Below are positions 41,557 to 50,590 of a DNA stretch of 64,000 bases, in pieces. The notes under the pieces are model-generated. The model searched no databases. It saw only the letters and a program-made list of their open reading frames with translations, and was not told the origin of the DNA. Origin of the DNA: JAJDTQ01 sp963422385 (GTDB lineage Bacteria; Desulfobacterota; Binatia; UBA9968; JAJDTQ01); assembly GCA_963422385.1 (NCBI GenBank), contig OY729432.1, positions 1,178,001-1,242,000 of the forward strand, given 5' to 3'. The position numbers and the translations under genes were made by a program. The first letter of the stretch is position 1. Each line of letters begins with the position of its first letter.

Positions 41557-43299
41557 ATGGAAGCTCGGCTAACGAAAGACACAGGACACCGATATTCGGT
41601 AGTCACCCAAGAGAAGGCCGGAGGAGCGACCTACACTCCGAAAATCCTGGCGGATTTCGTAGCGAAGCAGATCGTGGAAACTGCCAAGGGCTTGGGAACA
41701 GACCAAACGGTGCGAGTATTGGACCCAGCGATTGGTGACGGAGAACTACTCATAAGTTTGTTGGGACGATTGGACGCCGATGCGCAGAAGAGAGCAGAGG
41801 TATGCGGTTTCGAGACTGATCGGGACGCACTACACGTTGCCGAGCGAAGGGTAAATGAATTCGACTCAGATATCCCGGTAAGGTTTGATCATCGCAACTT
41901 CCTTGAATTCGTGGTGGAGGAATTTGGTGATGGCGGGAAAGGGAACCTGTTTCGCAATACCGTTCCTGAAGCGTACGACCTGATCATCGCGAATCCGCCA
42001 TATGTGAGAACACAGATCATGGGGGCGAACCAAGCACGGTTATTGGCCAAGCAGTTTGCCCTTACTGGCCGTATCGACCTGTATTACGCCTTTATTCTCG
42101 GTATTGCCAAGGTTCTGAAACCCAAAGGTATAGCTGGAATCATCGTCTCAAATAGATTTATGACGACGAAGTCCGGCGCACTGGTTCGTCGCGAAATTTT
42201 GGAGCAGTTCAACATTAAGCATGTATGGGATCTTGGCGATACCAAGCTTTTTGATGCGGCTATTCTTCCGTCGGTCTTGCTTGTAGAAGGGAAGAACAGC
42301 CGCAAGCGCTACGTAGCCAAGTTCACTTCGATTTACAGGACGGCAGGAACGGCCACGGTAGAGGCTGCCGATCCAATCGACGCCCTGTCAAAAGATGGTA
42401 TCGTGCAGACAGACGACAGGGGCCTGTTTCTCGTGCAGCATGGAAGGCTGAGCACGAGCGGCACTTCGGATGGTGTATGGCGAATTGGGACAAAGGCGGT
42501 TGAGACGTGGCTGGCGACCGTGAAGGAGCACACATGGGGTACGTTCCGTGATATCGGGAAAATTCGTGTCGGGGTGAAGACCTGCGCGGACAAGACGTTC
42601 ATACGCGACAACTGGGATGATTCGGAGGAAGGGAGGCCGGAACTTCTCAGGCCGCTGACGACGCACCATATAGGGCGACGGTTTAAGGCCGACGTATCAG
42701 AGCATCCCAAGGAAATCCTTTATCCGCACGAGGTGGAGCAGGGGACACGTCGAGCCGTGGACCTGTCCCGCTACCCCGTCAGCAAAGCTTACCTGGAAGC
42801 GAACCGGGACGCTTTGTCGGGTCGCAAATATGTGATCGAAGCTGGCCGTAAATGGTACGAGATATGGGTGCCGCAAGATCCGGCGGCTTGGGACCAACCT
42901 AAGCTGGTATTCCGGGATATCTCGGAAAGGCCGACCTTCTGGCTGGATCTCGATGGGTCTGTGGTGAACGGAGATTGCTATTGGCTGGTAAGTCAGGATA
43001 AAGCAAAGGAGGATCTATTGTGGCTGGCGGCAGCCGTGGCGAATTCGACATTTATCGAACAGTTTTATGACTATCGTTGTCACAACAAGCTCTATGCCGG
43101 GCGACGACGCTTTATTACACAGTATGTCGAGAGATTTCCCTTGCCGAACCCCGATGACGAGGTCGGTCAAGCGATCATCGCAAACGCCCGGAAAGTATAT
43201 GGCTGCATACCATCCTCTCAGGCAGAAGATCTGGAAAAGGGGCTGGACGCGATGGTCTGGGAAGCGTTCGGCCTAGTCGTCGAAAAAGTCGGTGGGTAA
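41557..43299 (+). CDS. Type II N6-adenine DNA methyltransferase (Eco57I/TaqI-like)
   Basis: This 580-aa gamma-class methyltransferase shows SAM motif I as LDPAIGDGELL (about residues 54-64) and the catalytic NPPY at N146-Y149 (IIANPPYVRTQ). The C-terminal half (about 300-580) is a target-recognition region with YRCHNKLYAGRRRFITQY. It protects host DNA from the partner nuclease on the opposite strand, whose 3' end overlaps by about 25 bp. The gene is AT-richer than its neighbours, a sign of transfer. The recognition sequence cannot be told. Confidence 0.88.
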   Translation: MEARLTKDTGHRYSVVTQEKAGGATYTPKILADFVAKQIVETAKGLGTDQTVRVLDPAIGDGELLISLLGRLDADAQKRAEVCGFETDRDALHVAERRVNEFDSDIPVRFDHRNFLEFVVEEFGDGGKGNLFRNTVPEAYDLIIANPPYVRTQIMGANQARLLAKQFALTGRIDLYYAFILGIAKVLKPKGIAGIIVSNRFMTTKSGALVRREILEQFNIKHVWDLGDTKLFDAAILPSVLLVEGKNSRKRYVAKFTSIYRTAGTATVEAADPIDALSKDGIVQTDDRGLFLVQHGRLSTSGTSDGVWRIGTKAVETWLATVKEHTWGTFRDIGKIRVGVKTCADKTFIRDNWDDSEEGRPELLRPLTTHHIGRRFKADVSEHPKEILYPHEVEQGTRRAVDLSRYPVSKAYLEANRDALSGRKYVIEAGRKWYEIWVPQDPAAWDQPKLVFRDISERPTFWLDLDGSVVNGDCYWLVSQDKAKEDLLWLAAAVANSTFIEQFYDYRCHNKLYAGRRRFITQYVERFPLPNPDDEVGQAIIANARKVYGCIPSSQAEDLEKGLDAMVWEAFGLVVEKVGG

Positions 43300-44326
43300 C
43301 GGAATCTGCAGCTTCTTGTTCAGAACTTTGCCCTGGAACTGGGGAAATCGCGCAAAAAACCCTTCACCGGTAGTAAGGAAAAAATGTTTCGAAATTACAT
43401 GGGTGCCGTCGGCAGCCGCGTAAAATAGAGCATATCGAACATCGCAATGGCGGATCTGTTGGCCGTGGATCTTTGGAACATCGAGGGGTTCGATGCTGTC
43501 GGGACAGGCAAGACCGAGGTCAATGGTCGGTGAGGTTTGCAGCTTGACCTCCAGGAGTTGATGAGGAACGTCCGGGAACTGACCGTCATCGCGGTAATCG
43601 TCAATAACCGAGTGCCTGACAGACGAGGCGGTGAAGATCAGCTCCCCGGTTACGCTCCTGGTCGGAACCGGGATCGGGAAATACTTGATCCACGAGCGAT
43701 TTCAGGCGTCCAAACAGATCGTCAATAGGTATTAATTCACCGGCAGCAGGGTTGTTGATGGGGCTGACGAATCTTTTCAGGCCGAGACCGCGCCGGACAA
43801 ATGGTTTGAGAAGGTCGGTATCTTCATCAGAAACAAGCTCTGCTGCGGCGTTCTCGGGTATTAGGCGCGCTTGGTATTTCCGTGTCAATGTTCCAGTGGT
43901 GTCGAGCAGTGCAAGCGTGTGGCCTTTAACAACTTTGGCTTTGAGGATCACGCCGTCATCGCTAATACGGATGATGACGTAGCGGCGCGAAGGCGCGAGT
44001 TCCTCATTCCATATTTGAAGATTGTTGGATTTTTGCGTGTAAGTGTCAAAAGACTGACCAGGGAATCCTGGTTGCACCTTGGTAAAGGAATATGGAACAG
44101 GATAGCCGAGAATGCGGCAAACATGCTGCTTGACAGTTTTCGAGCGGGTACGCAAGGGCATTCCTCCAAGGGAGATCCCGCGGAGGCCCTCGTCCAGGAG
44201 AAGCTCCAGCTCCAGGGCTGGTATCCATAACTCGGGGTCGCCGATGTCAATGGGGTCGTAGATGGACAGCCCGCTATGTCGTATTGCCTCAACAAAGCGC
44301 AGAGGGTCTTCCGCCTGTCTGGTCAT
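43273..44326 (-). pseudogene. Type II restriction endonuclease, frameshifted before its PD...ExK core
   Basis: The N-terminal part (ATG 44326 to TGA 43601) is 241 aa (LSIYDPIDIGDPELWIPALE; no named family). It ends QERNRGADLHRLVCQALGY. The next frame continues without a stop for about 109 codons to TAG 43273-43275: IDDYRDDGQFPDVPHQLLEV, then KLQTSPTIDLGL. That segment holds a PD-(D/E)xK nuclease site (FPD ... LLEVK). One extra or two missing bases near 43608 (in CTCGGTTATT) split the gene. A whole enzyme would be about 350 aa. The start overlaps the controller gene by 4 bp. It is either inactivated, leaving an orphan methylase, or an assembly indel. Confidence 0.78.
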
Positions 44327-44574
44327 CGGTTGCCCCTTTTCCTGGCAAGGAGATCGGAGACCGTAACCTCAAGCGTTTTGGCGAGAGTTTCAAGCGTACC
44401 GAGCGTTACGTTGCGCTCGCATCGCTCGATAGAGCCGATGTAAGTGCGGTGTAGATTGCAGAGATGGGCCAATTCTTCCTGCGACAGGTCCTTGGCGTGA
44501 CGATACGTGCGCAGGTTCTCGGCGAGTGCGCCGAGCAGCGCAGTCGTAGGCTTTCTTAGTGTCTTTCTTGCCAT
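44323..44574 (-). CDS. Controller (C) protein of the restriction-modification system, XRE family
   Basis: This 83-aa HTH protein has LAENLRTYRHAKDLSQEELA, LHRTYIGSIERCERN and LGTLETLAKTLEVTVSDLL, the fold and size of C.AhdI-like controllers. These time nuclease expression after entry to a new host. It overlaps the nuclease start (ATGA). A 7-bp dyad flanks its start region (44575-44610). Confidence 0.85.
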   Translation of the reverse strand: MARKTLRKPTTALLGALAENLRTYRHAKDLSQEELAHLCNLHRTYIGSIERCERNVTLGTLETLAKTLEVTVSDLLARKRGNR

Positions 44575-44610
44575 AGCATGAACCCGCGATTAAAGATCAT
44601 TGGTCATGCT
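44575..44610 (-). promoter_or_regulatory. Dyad upstream of the controller gene (candidate C-box/operator)
   Basis: AGCATGA (44575-44581) and TCATGCT (44604-44610) form a 7-bp inverted repeat separated by 22 bp, the first arm touching the ATG. Controllers bind paired dyads over their own promoter. This one is a candidate by position only. Confidence 0.35.
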
Positions 44611-44662
44611 TGCGCTATGATGTCCTTGAATCTACAGACTCTGAGTAGCATGGAGGACGATC

Positions 44663-45481
44663 ATGAATGCAGAGCCCAAGAGCGGTTTCACCGAAGTACA
44701 GGGCATACGGTTGCACTACCGCGAGTGGGGCGACCCCGCCGCCCCGGATCTCCTGCTGGTCCACGGTTGGACCAACTACAGCCTCGGCTGGGCCGGAGTC
44801 GCCGAGCACTTCGCCGGCCGCTTTCATGTAGTCGCGCCGGACCTGCGGGGGCATGGCGAATCGGACAAGCCCCGGACGGGTTACCGTCTGCGCGACTTCG
44901 CGGAAGACATCCACCAGTTCATCGACAACCTCAAGCTCGAGCGGCCGGCCTACGCCGGCCATTCCTGGGGCGGCAACATCGGCACGCTCATGGCATCGGA
45001 TTATCCCGAGGACATCTCCCGTGCCTTCCTGGAAGACCCGGTCTACTGGCGCATGCAGCACGCCTTCGTGACTGCCCTGCCCGGCGCCTTGGCGCGGCTT
45101 GAGCGGCCCGAGGCCGAGATCCGCGCCGAGGCCCGGGAACGCGGCCTTTCGCCGGCAGAGGAAGACCGGGAAGTGTACCGCAACCGCCATTTCTCGGCCC
45201 ACGCGCTGACGCGGCTCCTGACCGACAACCGGGACTGGGCGCTGGCGTCCGAGGAGCGCCTGAAGCGCGTCCAGGTGCCCACGTTGATCCTGGTGGGGGA
45301 TTCCACGGTCTCGCCGCAGCCGGGGGCCATCCTCGCGCAGGAGCTCGGCCATCTCCGGAGCATTGCGCCGCCGCAGGTCCGGTTCGAGTTCTGGGAAGGG
45401 GTCGGGCACATGATGCGCGGCACCCGGCCCGAGGACTACAACGCCCGGCTGGACCAATGGCTGGCGGGAAACCGGGATTGA
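44663..45481 (+). CDS. Alpha/beta-fold hydrolase
   Basis: This 272-aa protein has the oxyanion segment LLLVHGWTNYS, nucleophile Ser101 in GHSWGG, acid in LVGDSTVS, and His in GVGHMMRG. PDLRGHGESDKP is typical of esterases, epoxide hydrolases and C-C hydrolases. GGAGGA precedes the ATG. It lies just right of the restriction island, back in GC-rich DNA. Confidence 0.87.
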   Translation: MNAEPKSGFTEVQGIRLHYREWGDPAAPDLLLVHGWTNYSLGWAGVAEHFAGRFHVVAPDLRGHGESDKPRTGYRLRDFAEDIHQFIDNLKLERPAYAGHSWGGNIGTLMASDYPEDISRAFLEDPVYWRMQHAFVTALPGALARLERPEAEIRAEARERGLSPAEEDREVYRNRHFSAHALTRLLTDNRDWALASEERLKRVQVPTLILVGDSTVSPQPGAILAQELGHLRSIAPPQVRFEFWEGVGHMMRGTRPEDYNARLDQWLAGNRD

Positions 45482-45572
45482 CCACCCGAGTGCGGCGGCG
45501 CTGTGCCAACGGCCCGAGCGTCCGGTCCCTTACCGCGGACCACTAGCGAAAATCGTAGATCAGCGGGGTTCC

Positions 45573-46994
45573 TTGCCCGACACCACACCAGCACCGACCC
45601 GGATATGGGCGCACCCGACCCTGCTTATCGCCGGGCTGAGCGGCCTGCTGGCGTCCCTCGATACCTCGGTCAACATCGCGTTCCCGGCCATCACCCAAGC
45701 GTTCGGCATCAACCTGATGTCCATCCAGTGGGTGGTGGTGAGCTACGTGCTGACCTACGCCAGCTTGCTGCTGGGCTGCGGCCGGCTGGCTGACCTCTTC
45801 GGCCACTGGCGCATCCTTACCCTCGGTCTTCTGATCAGCGCCGCGGCGTTCGTCGTGTGCGGCTCCGCGCAGACCTTCGCCTGGCTGCTCGCCGGGCGGG
45901 CGCTGCAAGGCCTGGGCGTGGCGCTGGTGTTCGGCTCGGCTCCGGCCCTGGTGACCCTGTCCGTCAACGCGGCCGAGCGCGGGCGGGCGCTGGGATTCTA
46001 CCAGGTGAACCTGGCCACGGGGTTCGCGATGGGCCCGCTGCTGGGCGGCGTGCTGGTGGACGCCTTCGGCTGGCGCGGAGTCTACCTGTACCGGGCGCTG
46101 CCCGCGCTGCTCATCGCCTGGTTCACTTCCGGCCATGCCCGGTCCGGGCAACGGACGGCCTCCGCGGAACGGTTCGATCTGCTGGGAGCCGTCACCCTGA
46201 CCCTGGGCACCGCCGGCCTGCTGCTGGCCATGAGCCGGAGCCGCGACCTCGGCTGGACGGCACCCGAGGTGCTCGTCCTCGCCATTGCCGGGGCCGGCAG
46301 CCTGGTGGTCTTCCTCATCACCGAGAAACGGGTGGCCGCACCCGTCATCAACATCGACTTGTTCCGGTGGCCCGCCTTCACCCTTGCCAACCTGCTCACG
46401 CTGATGGCCAACGGCACCCGGTTCCCCATCGGGCTGCTGGTTCCCTACTATGCCGTGAACATCCTGGGCTACCCCGCCACCCTGGGCGGGTTCCTGCTGT
46501 TTCCGGCCGCGGTGATGACCACCGTTGCCGCCGCGTTCGCCGGACGCCTGTCCGACCGGATGGGAACCGCGGGCCTGAGCTCCGCGGGACTGGCCGTCCA
46601 GGCCGCCGGCCTGTGGCTGGCAAGCGGCCTGGACGCGGGCGCCGACTACCCCACCGCGGCCCTCGCCCTGGGCTTGGTGGGACTCGGCCTGGGCACGTTC
46701 CAGGTACCCAACATGAGCTTCGTCATGGGAGCCATTCCACGCGAGCACCAAGGCGTCGCCGGCAGCATCAACCAGATGATGCGCACCTTCGGCATCGTCT
46801 TCGGCGTCACCGGGGCCAGCCTCCTGTTCGAGCGCCAGCGCGCCTTCCATGCGGGCCTCGGAGAGGTGGGCGCCTTCGTCGTGGCGTTCCAGAACGTGTT
46901 CCTGGCCGCCGCCGGGCTGTGCGCCGCAGCCGCGGCCGTGTCGCTGCTCCGCCGCGGGGGAAAGAGGCGGGACGCGGGAGACGCGGTTTCGTAG
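45573..46994 (+). CDS. MFS drug exporter, DHA2 (EmrB/QacA-like, 14-TM) family
   Basis: This 473-aa membrane protein starts with the DHA2 pattern LDTSVNIAFPAI (motif D1, Asp in TM1) and IQWVVVSYVLTYASLLLGCG. GRLADLFGHWRIL is motif A, and LGFYQVNLATGFAMGPLLGG is motif C. It exports drugs or metabolites by proton antiport. No regulator is adjacent. Confidence 0.88.
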   Translation: MPDTTPAPTRIWAHPTLLIAGLSGLLASLDTSVNIAFPAITQAFGINLMSIQWVVVSYVLTYASLLLGCGRLADLFGHWRILTLGLLISAAAFVVCGSAQTFAWLLAGRALQGLGVALVFGSAPALVTLSVNAAERGRALGFYQVNLATGFAMGPLLGGVLVDAFGWRGVYLYRALPALLIAWFTSGHARSGQRTASAERFDLLGAVTLTLGTAGLLLAMSRSRDLGWTAPEVLVLAIAGAGSLVVFLITEKRVAAPVINIDLFRWPAFTLANLLTLMANGTRFPIGLLVPYYAVNILGYPATLGGFLLFPAAVMTTVAAAFAGRLSDRMGTAGLSSAGLAVQAAGLWLASGLDAGADYPTAALALGLVGLGLGTFQVPNMSFVMGAIPREHQGVAGSINQMMRTFGIVFGVTGASLLFERQRAFHAGLGEVGAFVVAFQNVFLAAAGLCAAAAAVSLLRRGGKRRDAGDAVS

Positions 46995-47145
46995 GAGTCT
47001 CCGGCCAGGTCTGCTAGTGTTGTGTCTCCTGTCCGTTTGGTTCGAATGCCGGGAGGAAGATGTTTGTCCCCGGCAAGGTATGACACCGAGGTGTAGAGAC
47101 GGGTTTCGAACACGCCCGTGCCCAACCCACGACGGAGGTCCTCAA

Positions 47146-47490
47146 ATGAGCATTGAACGCATCAAACCGGGAGCCTGGAACAGCCGCGCCGTCGTCCATG
47201 GCGACCTGGTTTTCCTGTCCGGCATGGTAGCCGACGACAAGTCCCTGTCGATGAAAGGCCAGACAAAACAGGTGCTGGCCAAGATCGACGAGATCCTGGC
47301 CGCCGCCGGCACAAACAAGTCCCGCATCCTCACCTCCACCGTCTTTCTCGCCGACATCGACGCCAAGGACGAGATGAACGAGGCGTGGATGGCCTGGATG
47401 GACAAGGACAACCCGCCGGCCCGCGCCGCCATCGGTGCGGCGCTCACGCCGGGCACCCGTGTGGAGATCATGGTCTGCGCGGCCAAGTAG
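47146..47490 (+). CDS. RidA/YjgF-family protein
   Basis: This 114-aa protein has AVVHGDLVFLSGMVADD, QVLAKIDEILAAAGT and PPARAAIGAALTPGTRVEIM, with the Arg that binds the imine carboxylate in canonical RidA (PAR). RidA deaminates reactive enamines/imines; Rid2-7 relatives have other roles. GGAGGTC precedes ATG 47146. Confidence 0.85.
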   Translation: MSIERIKPGAWNSRAVVHGDLVFLSGMVADDKSLSMKGQTKQVLAKIDEILAAAGTNKSRILTSTVFLADIDAKDEMNEAWMAWMDKDNPPARAAIGAALTPGTRVEIMVCAAK

Positions 47491-47793
47491 GAGGCAGGGG
47501 CGGGGCCGGAGGCACAAATCGCCTGGCAAGGCCCGAATTGCGATTCTGGCCTTGCCTTGGGATACAGGACGCCTTCCTCTCCGTCATCCCTCCTTTGATC
47601 CGGGATCCGGGGGCGGGGCAGGGAAAAGGTCGGCAAGGAGCGGCGAGCCGTCAGCAGGAGGCGCCATTGGGAATGGCCGCTTGGGGGTTCAATGCCTGAA
47701 TTCCGGGTCAAGCCCAGGATGACGGGTTTGGGATTCAGTGCCCAGGTTTGGAACGCCGGTGCCCAAGTGAGTCGTCGCTTACGTCATGCTCGG
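47491..47793. other. Intergenic stretch with dispersed repeat pieces
   Basis: No gene is supported. It contains a palindrome arm of the GGGTCAAGCCC class (about 47697-47715), related to 13623-13703, and a GATCCGGGATCCGGGGGCGG block near 47597. The rest shows nothing. Confidence 0.5.
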
Positions 47794-48207
47794 TCAGGGA
47801 CAAGTGTCGCGTCGCAGGAGATGTTTGTGACTTTCATTCTGGTACACCCTACCGTTCGCGATTCTCTTGAAATCGTCGTGTAGATTCTTGTCGCGTGAAA
47901 CCAGTACATCGACTCTCGCAACGATTGCGAGCGCGACGATGTGCCCGTCATCGGATGACAAACCCGTCAATTCCGCCTCCTTGGCGACAACTTCATTCTT
48001 GTCCACTTCCTTGACCCGGCCCGCCTGAAAGTATTCGGCAAACCGTTTCTTCATGGCTCCATACTTGTTGAGCTCATTTCTCATCTTTTCGGTTGGCGCA
48101 TATGCCAGTTTTCCTCTGCCGTTCAACCAATCTCTTAGTGGACCGAGTCTTGTGTTGCCCGGATCCAGAAAGTCACCGTAGCTATTGGCGTCCAGAATCA
48201 CACACAT
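47794..48207 (-). CDS. PIN-domain nuclease paired with an AAA ATPase
   Basis: This 137-aa PIN-like protein has acidic residues in VILDANSYGDFL, EKMRNELN, TGLSSDDGHIVALA and VSRDKNLHDDF, the usual four-residue Mg site. It starts 3 bp after the ATPase stop, so the two form an operon. PIN toxins normally pair with small antitoxins; none is present here, and the large ATPase occupies that place. This suggests an ATPase-controlled RNase. The target is unknown. Confidence 0.75.
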   Translation of the reverse strand: MCVILDANSYGDFLDPGNTRLGPLRDWLNGRGKLAYAPTEKMRNELNKYGAMKKRFAEYFQAGRVKEVDKNEVVAKEAELTGLSSDDGHIVALAIVARVDVLVSRDKNLHDDFKRIANGRVYQNESHKHLLRRDTCP

Positions 48208-48210
48208 GAT

Positions 48211-49617
48211 TCAATCCGCCAGCCCGAGCAACTGATCCGCCTCATGGAGGAAGAAATCACGGTAATGTTGAGGGACGCCGACCATATTGGCATGCGCATC
48301 GAAGCCAATGTTGTGGCTCTTCACGTGATTGCCAACAGGTTCAAGACATATAAGCGAAACGTCCTCCGGTCTGATCCTGCCGCGTCTTATCTCGATGCGA
48401 ACGCGATCAATCATATGATCGCTGTGGGTCTCGATTACAAACGAGTTGCCGCGTTTGCGATGCACGTCAACCAGCAGAGACGAAAGTTCGGCTTGCCCTT
48501 TCGGGTGCAAGTGCACTTCCGGTTGTTGCAACAGAAAAGTGGCGCGGCGGCCGGTAAGGATTCGGACCAGGATAGGCAGGACCTGGCTGACGCCGTAGCC
48601 GACATCCATCAGGTTCGCCCGCGGACCGTTTACCTTGATTCGCAACTGAAAAGGATCCCCCCTGGAACCGCCAAGTTTGCGGATCGCAATATCCGAGAAC
48701 AGGCCGGAGGCTCGACCGAACTCCATGAGCTGTTGTCTGAGAAACTCCCATTCCTCTTGTCTGGAACTGCTCAGGTTCATCAGCCATACCGGAACTTCGC
48801 TGCCGTCTGGAGTTTCCGTTTCTTTCAGCGGGTCATATGTCCGTTTCGGCTTGGAACGCACTGGTGCAATGCTGTGAATCCACAACGGGTGCATACCGAA
48901 CAAGTAGCTGAACCGAGACCTCCCGGAGAAGCCTTCATCCTTGGAGAATTTCTGTTCTATGAAATCCTGGAGGTTCCTCGCCGCCGTGCCGGAGGCCGGC
49001 CGTGACTCACTTGTAGAGCCACCCCCCATGTAAGAAAGCTCAAACAAGAGGGAAGGCCACAGTTCGCGGTCGTTCCATTGAATGTGAAAATGGCCCGGAG
49101 AGGTTTGGTTCACATGGGAACCGCGCCTTGTTTGACTCCAAAGCCCTGGAGCAGATGGAGCGACGCCTAGCGAGGTTTGGTTCACATGGGAACCGCGCCT
49201 TGTTTGACCCTCACCGTCGTCAGATGTCGACAGAACAATTTCGCCGTCGTCAAAAACCCACCGGGCGTTGCTAAAGAACGGCTCAGAACCTCTCTCTTTC
49301 TCCGTCAAAGCAACGAAGAATCGGAGTGTAGTCCGGTTGTCATGCGCGATTTCGACACCCAGTTGAAATTCCTTTTTGGTAGGCCGCGAACGCCTGACGA
49401 TGTCGGCGAAAGCCCCCATCTGATAGGGTTCCGAATTGAAATCGATATCGGCACTACGGTATTCGAGGAAGCTGCCTAGTGCCTGGAGACAACCAAGGAC
49501 GGTTGATTTACCCGTGCTGTTTTCGCCGACAAGGAATGTCAACGGGCGTATCTCAAACGAGTGTTCGCCCTCAAAACAGCGTACATCGCGCAGGAAAAAT
49601 TTTCTGATCGCGCTCAT
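48211..49617 (-). CDS. AAA family ATPase (AAA_15/21 with DUF3696-like C-terminus)
   Basis: This 468-aa ABC/SMC-like ATPase has Walker A in LVGENSTGKSTVLGC (about residues 30-44). The signature-like VGYGVSQVLPILV is followed by Walker B/Q as FLLQQPEVHLHPKGQAEL and a switch in FVIETHSDHMIDR. The C-terminus (IRRGRIRPEDVSLICLEP, HYRDFFLHEAD) resembles DUF3696 proteins; no TOPRIM nuclease is present, unlike OLD proteins. It is the first gene of an operon with the PIN nuclease. At about residues 137-172 it contains a duplicated 12-residue string (QTRRGSHVNQTS) encoded by a 37-bp repeat. ATG 49617 has AGGTGA upstream. Confidence 0.8.
   Translation of the reverse strand: MSAIRKFFLRDVRCFEGEHSFEIRPLTFLVGENSTGKSTVLGCLQALGSFLEYRSADIDFNSEPYQMGAFADIVRRSRPTKKEFQLGVEIAHDNRTTLRFFVALTEKERGSEPFFSNARWVFDDGEIVLSTSDDGEGQTRRGSHVNQTSLGVAPSAPGLWSQTRRGSHVNQTSPGHFHIQWNDRELWPSLLFELSYMGGGSTSESRPASGTAARNLQDFIEQKFSKDEGFSGRSRFSYLFGMHPLWIHSIAPVRSKPKRTYDPLKETETPDGSEVPVWLMNLSSSRQEEWEFLRQQLMEFGRASGLFSDIAIRKLGGSRGDPFQLRIKVNGPRANLMDVGYGVSQVLPILVRILTGRRATFLLQQPEVHLHPKGQAELSSLLVDVHRKRGNSFVIETHSDHMIDRVRIEIRRGRIRPEDVSLICLEPVGNHVKSHNIGFDAHANMVGVPQHYRDFFLHEADQLLGLAD
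49100..49208. repeat. 37-bp direct repeat, 35-bp spacer, 37-bp direct repeat inside the ATPase gene
   Basis: Identical 37-bp copies lie at 49100-49136 and 49172-49208 with a 35-bp unique segment between. Each copy holds the dyad GGTTC-ACATGG-GAACC. The period is 72 bp, so the reading frame is kept. The dimensions match one CRISPR repeat-spacer-repeat, but there is no leader, no cas gene and no further unit. Confidence 0.75.
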
Positions 49618-49880
49618 ACGGTCACCTGTCCAGTCACGTCCGCTGTTGCCTTTCAGACCTGGCAAGGAGCAATGACTACTCCACGGCGTTTAGCCATGAC
49701 GGGGTTTGCGCCAAGGGGGCGCACCCGCCCTTCCAGATCCGCCTTTCAGGCTGCTTGACCTATTCAGGAACTATACCGCTATCACGGTGCCTGCAAGTCC
49801 AGACGCCGCCGACCGTTGCACGAAACCCGACAGACCACGTGAGGCCAGCCGTTGCGCGCACCCGGGCACCCTCGCGGAAA

Positions 49881-50579
49881 TCATGTTGTACGCGGCAAGG
49901 CAAGCAGCGCTCCGTCCGGTGCGACGCACTCCGGGGAGTCATTCAGGGGGGAGTTGACGGCTCGCGAGACGCAATATCCTTCCATCAGTTCGGCGGGGTA
50001 GGGTTTCAGAAGTTGTCTCAAAGCGTCGGGTGCCGTAACGGCGGGATCGAGCCACCTGGCTTCGTCCTCCGGGAGCAGCATCACGGGCATCCGGTTGTGC
50101 ACCGGCTCGATGAGGCTGTTGGGGCTGGTTGTGACGATGGTGAACGAATAGAGCGGCGTGCCGTCAGGCTGGAGCCAGCGGTCCCAGAGGCCGGCGAAGG
50201 CAAAGGGTTCGCCGCTTCGGAGCGTGAAGCGCATGGGAGTTCGGAAGCGGCCTTGCCGGCGCCATTCGTAGAAGCCGTCGGCCGGCACCAGACAGCGGCG
50301 GGTCGGCAACAGGCCCCGGAAGGCGGGCCTTTGGGAGAGGGTCTCGGCGCGGGCGTTGATGATGGGCCTGGCGGCATCCTTGGCGTGATGGGGCACGAGG
50401 CCCCAGTGCATCAGCCGCAAGGAGCGCGTCTCCGGCGTTTTCGGGTTGACGCCCACCACCGGCGCGTCCTGGCTGGGCGCCAGGTTGTACCGGGGCGCGA
50501 GATCGAAGTCCGGATCCTCGGTGCTGAAGCGGTCCATGAGGTCCTGGAGCTTCGCGGTCTGCGTGTAGCGGCCGCACAT
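49881..50579 (-). CDS. SOS-response-associated peptidase family protein (SRAP; YedK/HMCES-like)
   Basis: This 232-aa protein starts MCGRYTQT, exposing Cys2, which forms a thiazolidine crosslink with abasic sites in ssDNA. IINARAETL, DGFYEWRR (Glu) and EPVHNRMPVML (His) complete the SRAP active site. ATG 50579 must be the true start, because Cys2 has to become N-terminal. It follows the truncated SNF2 gene by 11 bp and is probably co-transcribed. Confidence 0.92.
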   Translation of the reverse strand: MCGRYTQTAKLQDLMDRFSTEDPDFDLAPRYNLAPSQDAPVVGVNPKTPETRSLRLMHWGLVPHHAKDAARPIINARAETLSQRPAFRGLLPTRRCLVPADGFYEWRRQGRFRTPMRFTLRSGEPFAFAGLWDRWLQPDGTPLYSFTIVTTSPNSLIEPVHNRMPVMLLPEDEARWLDPAVTAPDALRQLLKPYPAELMEGYCVSRAVNSPLNDSPECVAPDGALLALPRTT

Positions 50580-50590
50580 GGCTTCCGGGT

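Noticed and set aside
49100..49208. A CRISPR array
   Set aside because: There are only two repeats, no leader or cas genes, and the unit preserves the ATPase reading frame. It is kept as a repeat finding, not as an array.
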